DNA from: Lepidodermella squamata
Lineage: Eukaryota; Gastrotricha
Length of the DNA: 64,000 bases
Direction: 5' to 3'
NCBI GenBank assembly: GCA_047495785.1
Contig: JBLDXI010000029.1
Location: forward strand, 248,001 to 312,000
Part shown: positions 44,937 to 56,200 of the stretch, piece after piece
Numbering within the stretch: position 1 is the first letter of the stretch
How the letters are laid out: each line of letters starts with the position of its first letter
Made by a program: the position numbers and the translations under genes
Notes under the pieces: generated by a model
What the model saw: only the letters and a program-made list of their open reading frames with translations
The model's database searches: none
Told to the model about the DNA's origin: nothing

Positions 44937-47900
44937 TCAACCAACAATTTGCGTGTTCAAGTGCTGGCGGATCACATTCGCGACATCGTAACGGTTCGCC
45001 GCGACAGCCAAATCCAAAGCCGTTAGCCCGCCTCGATTCCGCAGTGAGGTGTTAGCAAGATTGTCCAGCAGCACCTTCACAGTAGCGAGATGGCCTGCTC
45101 GAGCGGCGTAGTGTAGCGCTGTTTCCGATTCGAAATCGGCCACATTGACAAAGGCTCTGCCTTCGATGAGCCGGCGGACGTTCTCAGTCAGCCCCAAACG
45201 AGCAGCCTGCATTAGGGCAACTCGGCCAACTCCACCCGGCTCCCTAGCGTTGACATCAACCCCTCGCTCCAGAAGCAACTGAACTGTATTTGGGTTGTCT
45301 CTTGCAGCGGCTAGATCCAGAGGTCGAACGCCAAAGTTGCCTTCAAGAGCGCTGACGTTAGCCCCGGAGTCTATCAGTAGTTTAACGAGTTCTGTCGGGC
45401 AGGTGTTGATGACAGCCCGATGCAAAGCGGTGGCGTTGCGGATGGGCCAGTTGTCAGTTTGACGAGCGTCTCGCCAGTCGATGCTGACGCGGCGTGAAGC
45501 GATGAGACGGCGCACTTCCGGAGTATCGCATACAGCCGCTGCTTCGCCGAGGCGTTGATTGAGGAGAACAGCTGGTAGCTATCAAAATTAATAAAATTTT
45601 GAAACAGTATTTTAGATTTTAGCCCTATATTTATCGAGCTGAACCTTAAGCTAGTGTACATAGCAATTTTCATGCCAGAACTGCAAGACTGAGCACACTT
45701 TTTTAAGCGCTGATTTAAACGCTGAGGATTGTACTTGCATATAGTTCACAAGGTTCGATGACAATAAAAAGCTAGAATACCCTTTTCATTTTAGTGACAG
45801 TATGACTTTTCGTGATCTATTTACAAGTTATGGCTAAGTTAGAAATTCCAGAGAAAACTCACCGTGTAAAGCTCGAGCAGATTAACCAATGAAGTTTTCT
45901 TCTGACTTTTAGCCAAATCCATCGCTGTTTTTCCAGTCCTAAGCTTCGCATTCGCATTCGCACCACGCTCGAGCAGCACTTTCGCCGCAGATTCGGAACC
46001 CTTGTAAGCCGCTATCATCAACGGCGTGACGCCCTGATTGTTTTTCGCATCTATAACTGCTCCATGATCAAGCAGCGACTGAACAACGTCAGCTCTGTCT
46101 TCCGTCGCAGCGAAATGTAGCGCCGTAGCACCGCCTTTGCTCATTTCCTCGAGTTTTGCGCCCTTGCTCAGCAAAAGTTTGACATTCTCAATGAGTCCTT
46201 GACTTGCAGCCCACATTAAAGCCGTACTCTCGTCTTTCCTGTTTAATTTAGCGTCAACCAAGGCGCCTCTGTCCAACAAGAGCCGAACCGTTGCTGGGTT
46301 AGACCTCGAAGCAGCAAGAATCAAAGGCGTTGCTCCAATTTTCAATTCGCTGGCGTTGATATCCGCGCCATGGTCGAGGAGAAGAGCGATTACTTCTGTT
46401 GGCGCAGTGTTTGCGACGGCTCGGTGGAGCGCTGTCGCATTTTGCAGGGTGCCGTTGTCGGTCACGAGCTGGTTGGCCCAGTTGACATCGGTGAGCTTGC
46501 TGCCTAAAAGACGGCGAACTTCGGCGACGTCGCCCTTAGCGGCCGCTTCGTTTAGAAGCTCGCTATTCAGCAAAATTGTAGCCGAATTCTGCCCCTGAAA
46601 GATACACAACATTAACAAGACCATTTTCATTTTGTTCATCGATCCGCTAGGCAGTTCCCCGTTCCCCCGAAAATCTGGCATAGCACTTTTAGCCAATGCC
46701 CTACTTTATGAAGAAATCAGTTCCAGTTGTAAATTGCTCATCCGCTGGAATGTTTTAGTTTGGCTCGTTTCACCATGCTAATTCTTAATTCTAACCATAA
46801 TACTAAGCCTGATTCTGCAATTTGAATACATCGGGTCTTTTTAACTGGAACGGGAATTTAAACTGGGCCAAATTGTTAATTACTGCCCGAATCGATTTTT
46901 ACGTTAAATGCCAAAGTTGGAAATCAAAAATGGAACAAAAATGCTACTAACTGCTTATCCATCCTATAAGCTTTCAAAATTACCTTGAAATCATCGACAG
47001 ACGGTACTGAGCCCATTGCGGTGGGACCAATTGCTTCGTTCGATGAATCGGTGACGGCTGAGCTTGTCTTTACCTGCTTCACACATTTACCAACACTTGG
47101 ATGCCACGTTGAGCCGATGCGGCAAACAGAACCTGAAGATCCAGCCGCAATTTGATAGTCATCATTGCATTTAACAAGCAAGGCTGAGTAGGTCGGCGTA
47201 AAATCGCTCGTGATCACTTTGCCATCAAAAGGATTAATTGCAACTCCATTTTCGATATTAGGAACAGCGCATTTTCCATCTAGTAAAGTTAATACAAATA
47301 ATTTAATCTGAAAGGGGAAGAGCGTTATTCATGCCTCCGTTTGTGGCCAATTTGAGGTGGTAGTTCAGGCTAGCGACTTCGATGGCGCTCATGCCTTGGG
47401 GATCCAACAGCGTCAGATTTGCCCCTGAGTTGCTAAGAGCCTTAACACAGTCCGCTTTTGCTGAGTAAGCCGAGAAATGGAGTAAAGGCCCCGATTTCGA
47501 AGCATCAGCCAAATCGTAGTGGCATAGTGCCGTATTAACAATAGCTCTCACATCTTTTCTGAGGCTTAGCAGCTGTCTCAGAAATTCGCAATTGCCTTTT
47601 CGAATCGCATAGCACATCGGCGTTTCGTTGTTTTCATCCAAAGCTGTTGCGTCGAACCTCAGAATTGTCAATGGATTGGCAAGAATCGCCAGCATATTCT
47701 GTTCAGCAATTACGTGCCAAGTTGTCTTCACTCCACGCTTCACAGTTCGGTCGAGATCTGCAACTTCGTTTTTCGACGGTGATTTTTCGATGAAAAGATC
47801 GATGAGTTTTTGATTGCCACTTTCAACCGCGGCTTGAAACGGGTGCTTATCGTTCAAGTCTCTCGCGTTCAGATCAGCTCCTGATTCGAGCAATTTTCGA

Positions 47901-48672
47901 GCGATGTCGACCGATTTGAAAGATTTCGACCTTGCAGCGTAGTAAATCGGAGTCTGTCCAGCTTTCGTTCTGGCGTTTACTTCAGCTGAATCGCGAAGAA
48001 GTCGCTCGATGATTCGGAGACTGCCAGCCATAGCGGCAAGATGCAGCGGCCGTTCGCCGTAAACATTTTCAGCGTCGACGTCGCAGCCGACTGTGTCGAT
48101 CAGGAAACCAGCTGTCTTGTCAGAATCGTGCAAAGCAGCGATGTGTAATGGCGTGAAGCCAGACGAGTTCCGAGCGATTTTCAAAGTCTGCAAGTCCAGA
48201 AATTGCAGCTTCAACCCGCTGAGTTGGTCTAGCTTGATCAAGTTTTGAAGATGGTCGACATTGAAGCCGCTGTTGACATGCTCGACGCGCCTTATCTCAT
48301 CAGCTGCCCGCCTGCTGCAAAGTAAGTAAATAGACAGTTGAATTTATAGAGAGAATTATATGAAACCGCGTTTTTTCGCTCGGTTGAAGCTTCGTACAAA
48401 CGTCTACTAAAACACTGAATTCAGAAGCTACTTCGCAGATAATAAATAAACGCTAAAAACGAGTTGTCATTGTAATGGCGTATTATTTCGAAATTAGTGA
48501 GCAAAATGTTGCAAATGAATTTCGAGTTATTGTAATTATAAGTGGGTATCACTGCATCAAAATGAATTTTTATATTTTGATAAGATGAACCTTACCTTCC
48601 ATAGCGAAGAGCTGATGATCTATTGGCCAGCGCAGCAAAAAATACAAGGAATACCAATATTCTAGTCATCAT
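44937..48672 (-). CDS. G14: secreted ankyrin-sushi-ankyrin protein
   Basis: Exons on the minus strand: 48672-48596, 48314-47335, 47279-46984, 46594-45863, 45578-44937; 908 residues. The signal peptide (core RILVFLVFFAALA) ends in phase 2. N-terminal ankyrin exon (to residue 352), one sushi module plus a Ser/Thr linker (353-451), a phase 0-0 244-codon ankyrin exon, and a final ankyrin exon. Two points are uncertain. The donor after 47335 must be GC rather than GT, because no GT keeps the frame. Exon 3 may instead stop at 47074 (CAG/GTAAAG); I extend it because the linker is open and GC-rich. A signal-like MNKMKMVLLMLCIFQGQNSA just upstream of 46594 could start a shorter separate protein. Unlike most relatives it has no two-Cys tail. 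Confidence 0.75.
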
Positions 48673-49305
48673 GATCGCATTTGTGTTGAGCACTGGTAAA
48701 ATGAAGTCGGAGTTGAGGTGATTGTTTACTGTTTGAACTTGCAGATGCCACGCAAACGCATCGCCTGAAGAGTAGCAGCTACGCAAACTGCGTCACCTGC
48801 GCTGTCGAATGGGATATAATTATAAATTAGGATCTAGAATGCAAGGTGTTCATAGCGCCACCGCTGCGCTAAAACCTAGCTATCAGTGTGCGAGCAAGCT
48901 TTTAGCTCCATTAAGGTGTATTATCTTTAATGAGAGCTTTTCATCTTAATTTTGCAAATATTTCATCTTTAGCGTTAACAGACTGTCGTAATTTTAACGC
49001 GGCCGGGTGTTTCTAACGGTGTAAATTTTCAATCGATTACTATATATCAGTTCTTATTCGAGAAATCTGCCTTCCATTTCTTTCTGTCGATCGACTAACA
49101 TAGCGAAGGATCCGAAGGATCGGAATTCGAATGCTTAAATAAATTCATGAAAAATGAGAAAAAAACGATTTTTATTAATTGTGAGGTCATAAAGTTATTT
49201 TGTTCTTGTCATTCGATAAATATGTCGCCAGATAGTCTCGCTCGGAGATCGCAAAGTAAATACAGAATATTTTCAAAATAGCATATCGATTGCAAATATT
49301 TTGTC
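48673..49305. other. Spacer between G15 and G14
   Basis: Upstream region of G14 and 3' region of G15, both minus strand. A short palindromic ATCCGAAGGAT lies near 49108. No gene seen. Confidence 0.4.
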
Positions 49306-51935
49306 TCAGAGTAAGAGATTGACTATGTCTTCATGGCCAGCTTCTCGAGCCAGGTCCAACGCAGACTTTCCGTCCAGCTTGTGGATCGCTGTGTCAGCCT
49401 TCCGCTCCAGAAGCAGCTTCACAACATCGGTGGCGCCGTAGTAGGCCGCCGACATCAACGGAGTCACGCCTTGGTAGCCTCGCAGATTGATATCAGCGTT
49501 AGCATCCAGAAGAGCAGCTACAATTGCCGCATGGTTGCCTAGAGAAGCACGGTGAAGTGCGCCCATGCCGCTGGCGTCTCTCCAGTCCATGTCCAGGTTA
49601 CCTAGGCTGATCAGAGATTGAACCTCAGCGAGATCGCCATGGCTAGCAGCTGTCGCCAATTGGTGTTGCTTGGCGATAATTTCAGCGTTATCCTCTTCAG
49701 TCTTCACAGGAGCTTCATCGTTCTGAATTTCAACCTCAGGCTCCACTTGCGAGTCCACGTTAGCCATTTTCAAATTGCCAGGCAAATCGCTCGTAGTGAC
49801 ATCGCTAGCTCTCTCGCCAGCGGCGTTGTTCGTCGCCGCATCACCCGAAGCTCTTTCAACCAGCAGTTTCACAACATCGCCAGCTCCAATCTTCATCTCG
49901 TGCACAGCGTCGAACAGCGCATTCACGATGCTCGGCTTTCGGCTCAAAATCGCCTTGTCGATAGCCATGAAGGCGAATTTGTCGCGCTGTGCGAAATCTT
50001 GATTGCCGGGCGCCAGCAGACGGTCAGCGCCGTCCAACGTATCACTCGCTGCTGCGATCAGCGTCTGCGCGTTGTTACAGGTACTGCTGGGTGCGTCTTC
50101 AACGCGCGATCCACGCAACACAACTTTCGGTTCTTCCTCGGCTGCGTCGCTGAGAACCTTGAGAACACAATTCAAATTATCAATTGACATGCGACTTAAA
50201 GTTAGAGCGAAGCAATGCAATATTCAGTGCTAACACCTAACTGAAACCCAGAGGTCCTAGATTTCTTACCGGCATATCAGCGTATTTGTGGAGCAAAGCC
50301 GCAAGCTCAGTCTGTTCGTGCCGCTCGGCGAAACTGATTAGCAGATCGATGGACAGCGAGCTGAGAGCTCCTCGTTCCAGCAGCGTCTTACACACGTCAA
50401 TCGCGACGTAGAACACAGCTTCGTCGAGGGCGGTCGTGCCGTCAGGGCGCCGCAAGTTGATCTGAGCACCGGCATCCAGCAGAGCCGCGACTACGCCGGC
50501 GTTCTTACTAGTAACCGCCTTGTGAAGGGCTGTCATGCCGAGTGAATTTCGCCAGTTGACGTTCAGGCTGCCTGTGGAAAGCAGGTGCTTCACTGCGAAC
50601 AGGTCGCCGCGCTCTGAGGCAAGAACCAATTGCTCCTGAGGGGTTGGTGGCGGAGGCGGCGGTTGCGTTGTTGTGGGAGGCGCCTCAGTCGTGACCTGTT
50701 GAAAAAAATCAAAGCCATAAGAGATTAACGAGCGCCTATGAAATAGAAAATGCAGGAAACCTAGAAAAATCCGGAATACAATCACTACCTCACGAATACA
50801 GCAAATTGAATTTGCCAACAGTGACCTAAAGTGGTATGAGCGGTTTTTACGGAACTTACCATGTAAGCTTCGAGGAGACCAACCAGGCCTATATCGTAAC
50901 CCCGTCGGACTCGGGACTGCGCCTTCAATAACGCTGTCTCCCCATTGTTGGCCACGGCAAACGCATCGGCGCCCTTGTTCGTAAGAACCCAAGCGGCGCC
51001 CAAGCCGTCGTTCGAACTAGCAGCCATCAGTGGCGTCTCGCCATTCGAATCTCGCGCGTTCAAGTCAGCCCCAGCATCGATGAGAAGCTGAACGCCCTCG
51101 ACGTGATTCGCCTCAGCGGCGTAGTGCAGAGCCGTCCGACCCGCGTCGCTCTGCTCTTCGATTCCAGCCTTCCGATCAATGAGAAGCTTCATCACGAGGG
51201 CGTTCTTGTTGGCTGCAGCGATCATAAGAGCAGTTTCGCCTTTTTCTGTGGATCTCGAGTCCAAGTAAGCTCCGTAGGTCGCCAGAAGCTCCGCAACCTC
51301 GTAATTGCCCAGCGAAACAGCGACTTGTAGTGGCGTGAGGCCTTTTAGCGAATCGCGTGACTCAATATCAGCTCCAGCGTCCAGAAGGCACTTGACCAGC
51401 CTCGGCGGGGCGTTGTTGATGACCGCTCTTAGGAGAGCTGTCGCGCCTTTCAGCTGGCCGTTGTCGGTTACGCTTTCATCGCGCCAGTTGACGTCGATTT
51501 GATTTGAAAACACAAGCCGGTGAACCTCGTCCGTGTTCTTGCTGGCTGCGGCTTCGCCAAGCTCGCGGCCCATCGCGTCAAAGTCGACGGGTCGAAGCTC
51601 TGATGGATCAAAGTTCATGGCGCTTTGAAGTAAGATTTGACCAGTGGGCTTCGATTGCCTGGAAAAAGAGCAACCTGCATTATTCCATTTTAAATATAGC
51701 CCACCCCTCGTGAATTGTATACAAAGAAATTCCTAAACATTGAATAGTTATCACTATCCGCACTCATTAAATCTACTTTTTTGCGAATAATTAAAAATTT
51801 CAACGTAAAGTTGATTAATTGAAAATAAGAATTGACTTACCCGCCACCGCATTCTGTTGAAGATCGAATTAATAAAACAAGCACGACATAAAGTTGAAGC
51901 CTCGCTCCACTGATAAGGCACTGCACCGCTCCCAT
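49306..51935 (-). CDS. G15: secreted ankyrin-repeat protein without other domains
   Basis: Exons on the minus strand: 51935-51841, 51658-50860, 50695-50270, 50157-49306; 723 residues. Exon 1 encodes a hydrophobic leader (LYVVLVLLI) and ends in phase 2. Exons 2-4 are ankyrin blocks opening with IDVNWRD, LNVNWRN and LDMDWRD. Exon 3 starts with a Thr/Pro linker (TTEAPPTTTQ then six Pro). Exon 4 has an acidic low-complexity linker between a degenerate first half and a clean four-repeat array. It has neither sushi, CTLD nor LDLa, and no Cys tail. The signal exon and secreted-type linkers still favour export. Exons 3 and 4 are related to the G11 exon 6-9 module. The gene is head to head with G16. 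Confidence 0.78.
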
Positions 51936-53277
51936 TTGTACTGAAAGCTGATGCGGATATCGTAAATTAAGGCCGTAAAACGAGATTAATGTTTATTAGG
52001 TGTAAATTTAAAAAATTGTTTTCATTAATAAAATTGAATTGAAACACATTGCATCGCGTGCTTAACGTGGAAAGGGGGCTAATACGTCGCACGCGATCAG
52101 TTGAGGTGTTGTTTTTATGTTTCTTTTCGAAAAGGCGCAAAAATTCTGTTACCCACGTAATATAATCTAAACAGATGTTATTTTATAACAAAATGTCGCT
52201 GGTTGTTGAAATGACATAATTAAAATTAATCGCGCCAGGATCACGATACAATTTCAGAGAGATATAAAATGACTTGCTCTGAGAGGGCAAAAATCATGTC
52301 AAACGTTGATTCGGTTTCTTAACTATTTTCTGCGGTCAAGATGAGTCAAACGGACGGTTATAAGAAATTGAGCGCGCATCGTTGGCGAATCAATTTCTGA
52401 AATGAACATCATAGGCAAAGTTTCCTGCCTGATGTCATCCTGGCAAGGCGATTGTATCGCGTGATTAACAATAGCATGTTGATTAATACCAATCAATACC
52501 TAGTTATGCAGTTCTTATTTTTTCAATGTTTATTGGAGAACTCCCATTTTACTTCTTTATCCTGTTCTCATCATCTGCATGTCAAATTTTTCCGATCAAT
52601 TAATGCTGGTCAAACTTGGATTACAAATTGTTACACCCTGTCAAGAGCTCGAATGGTAATCAAAGACACGGCTGATTTGCATATGTGGATAATACCCTCG
52701 ATCAATCTGGATAATTTGACGAAAAAACGAGTGTTGTCACTCATTTGAGATTTGATCGCTGAGATTCCTGAACTGGTCGTTAAAAGGTGTTATTTAGGCA
52801 AGCACTGTTTTTTTTATTTCTCCTCGAATTTTCGGGTCGCAAATAATCTAACTTACCTTGAACTTGAAATCCAAAGATTAGAGCTGTATAATAGTTCATT
52901 GCCCAAAAACCAGCTCGGGTGTTTACATTGGCAAATCTTTCGCATCCGCTGCAAAGATTAGATTGAGTTTCCCGAAATTCCGGGGAGACTAAACTAAACC
53001 ACTCAAGTTATCGTAATAAGAACGGAACATCAAACCTATCTGATATTTTGCCATGGAACTTTCATGTAAATCTCAATCCCAACGCAATGCTTCGTCTTTA
53101 AAATCTGTATGCTTGAACTCAACTGAACTAACAAATAAAGCTACATGTAGAAATCATTGTGTGACATCTGTTATTTACTTTTTGAACCTGACACCAATAT
53201 CTATTCGGTCTATTCGGGAAACGCCGAGTCTAATTTTATAGCTTCAGCAGTGATTTGAAACAAATTTGAAGTACACT
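51936..53277. promoter_or_regulatory. Spacer between the divergent genes G15 and G16
   Basis: 1.34 kb with both start codons facing outward, so it must include both promoters. Short frames at 52452-52748, 52752-52961 and 53053-53241 carry no domain or splice logic. AT-rich; no repeat recognised. Confidence 0.35.
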
Positions 53278-56200
53278 ATGACATTTCTACGATGGACCTT
53301 ACGCTTGAAGCTAGCTTTCCTGTTCATGGCGATACCCGATTGCGTCGTTTTAGCGAATGGCTCGAAAACGTAAGTGAATAAAATATATAATTCGCTTGCC
53401 AACGTTAGCCAACTTGGGAAAATGAAGATTGTTTCTCTAGAATCATCGCTTATTTCGAATGTTATTTTCTCTAGTGGGAAAATTCATGTTGAGGCTGGTG
53501 AGCACTCGCTGGCTTCGTCTTACGACTACGAATCTCTGGCGGCGAAACTTGTCACCAATGAGCCATCACGTGAGCAGGGTCAAAACAGGCTGAATAAACT
53601 CTACAATCAGCACATTCGCTACGACGTATTATCGGCAATCAAACGAGATTACCCCAATGTAAACGATTTGAAGATTGTTACAAACGCATCTGGCCATACA
53701 CCCCTTCATGTAGCAGCATTTTACAGCGCTTTGAAGACAGCTACATTTCTCGTCGATGAAGTTGGTGCCGATATCGAGGCTCGTAACAATCTTGGCGAGC
53801 AGCCAATTCACCTCGCCGCTTCAAATGGCCACCTCAAAATCATCGATTTCCTACTCGAGAAATCTGGCGACGATAAGAAGAAGCAATTTGTGAATGCCGA
53901 AACTTTGAATGGCGAAACACCTTTGCTCTACGCTGTAAAATCTCGTTCGACTCGTGCTGTTGACGTTGCGAAAAGACTTTTAGACCGAGGAGCTGATTCG
54001 AACGTCAGAGACCGCAGTGGCAGCTTTGCTTTCGAAATCGCCCTGGCAAGCAAGAACCAAGCGATGATTAAGCTGTTCTTCCCGGACGAGTCAATGTCAA
54101 GATCGAAGCAGAACGTGAAAACAACGTCGCACGTCATTGCTGAAGAGAACAAAATCGATCATTTGCTGAATAATTTTACAAAACAGTTTTTCAAGGCTGC
54201 CGCTTTGGATGAACATGGCGAGACGCCGCTATGTTACGCGATACGTAAAGGCAACTGCAACTTTTTACGGCTTTTGTTCTCAGTTCGGGAAGACACGAAA
54301 ACTTTGGCCACATCTGACACCTGTTTCTATTCGGCTGATAATCGCGATGTGAAGGCCAAGGGCGTCGTTGATCGGGGCCCACTGGTTCATCTTGCGAGTT
54401 TTCTGCGTAAAACGGAGTGTGCCAAGGTTTTGAAGGAGGCAGGGGCTGATCTTGCAGCTACTGATTCTAGAGGCCGAAATGCTGCGCATGCTATGGCTCT
54501 TCAATCCGATCAGACAATCGATAAACGTTAGTTGGATTCTCAATTTTTTTAAATTCGGCTAAAATACCATGACTTTGCTTGATCATAATTTATAAGTTCT
54601 GTTTGAACATCTTTTGGCATTTTAATCGAAAATTAACAGCTGATGTCGATGAAGAACTGATTAAAATCTTGCTCGACGAGCCGGCCGGTCTTTTCGATGG
54701 CCGCGATCATAACAACCGAACTGTGCTAGCCTTAGCCGCGGAGAAGAACACGCGAGCTTTCGTTGAGGTTCTGTTAAGAGATATCTTTTCGGAAAGCTTC
54801 AGCGACGAAGAACCGAGTAATCATGGCACGATCGCACTGCTTCACGCTATCGCTACACAGCAGGCTGAGATGGTCAAGCTGTTGCTGCCCTACAGGCGTG
54901 AAATTGCAATGTCATTGGATAGTCATGGCCGGTCTCCGTTGTTCAAAGCAGCTCGGTGCGGTGACTCTGGTTCGAAAACCATCGAAGCAATCCTGACACC
55001 CATTTCTTCCGACTCGGAGAAGCTCTCCAAGGCTTTGTCTCTGAAAGACTCGACCGGCAAAACATTGCTCATGCTGGCTGTCGATCGAGATTGCCCAGCT
55101 TTGGTCGACCTTCTTCTCAACAAATTTAACGCACCTTGCGAGGGAAGTTTTGGCAATGTTGGCATTTTCGATTGGGCTAGGCTAGCTGGGTATGAGCAAG
55201 TTTTTCAAGTTATGCAACAGTCTGGCCGGTGCGACAAACCTAATGTTAGCGTTACATCGCAGAGTTTGCGAAAATGTGTGCTAGATGAAGGCGATATGGC
55301 GCAATTCCAAAAATATCAAAGCAGTATGTTTCGAGAATCCATGAAAATTCAACTTTGAATTTTGCCTTTATTATGTATTATAGTTCAATCTTCTAAGCCG
55401 AAAAAAGTTTCCAATGGACTGATTGAATACTCCCCGAAGAGCGATGACAGCTGCTCTGATATCGGAACCATAACTTGTGACGCAGGATTTTCGCTGATTG
55501 GTCCAAGCTCGGTTAAGTATTCAATAGAAGATGGATCCTGGATGGTAGAGGGCCAATGCCTTGCGGCTTGTAGCGACGAGATTCCTTCAGTTCCCAACTC
55601 TGAGATGGCCGAGCCTGATAAGCCGTTTGTTCACGGCACAGTTGTTTCTTTCAAGTGCATGGAACCATTGGTCTTAGAAGGCCCTGCTGCTATCGTTTGC
55701 CAGAGGAATGGCACTTGGTCTCAGCCTGGCAGCTGTGTTGAATCTAATTTAGGTAGAAATTACTAGCTAAATCGAAATTTGATCTTGAATTGCTGAATTA
55801 CTATATAATATCAGACTGTGGCGAGGTTCCGGCAATTCCGAATGGTTTGGTTGATGATGGCTCAGTGACTACCCCGGGAAGCATAGTCGCAGTTTCCTGT
55901 AACGATGGCTACGAACTGCATGGAGCTGACTTCGTTGCATGCTCGAACAACGGCAGCTGGTCAAAGCCTGGAATCTGCAGCCCAAAAGGTAATAGCTCTC
56001 AAAGTTCGAAAAATGATCACACGAAAATTCTCAAGCGCTCATCAATTCCAATTGAGTCCCAGTATTTCGATTGAACCATGTGCAATTCTAAATTAGATAT
56101 TTTGAGGTCGACGAAAATTCTAGTAATTTATTCTTGAATAGGTTCATGTCTAGTTCCAGAGGTTTCGAACGGTGTTTTGCTGGACCTTCATACTGGCCAA

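Noticed and set aside
52452-53241. Three short plus-strand frames in the G15-G16 spacer
   Set aside because: No domain or splice logic; sequence composition like the surrounding intergenic DNA.
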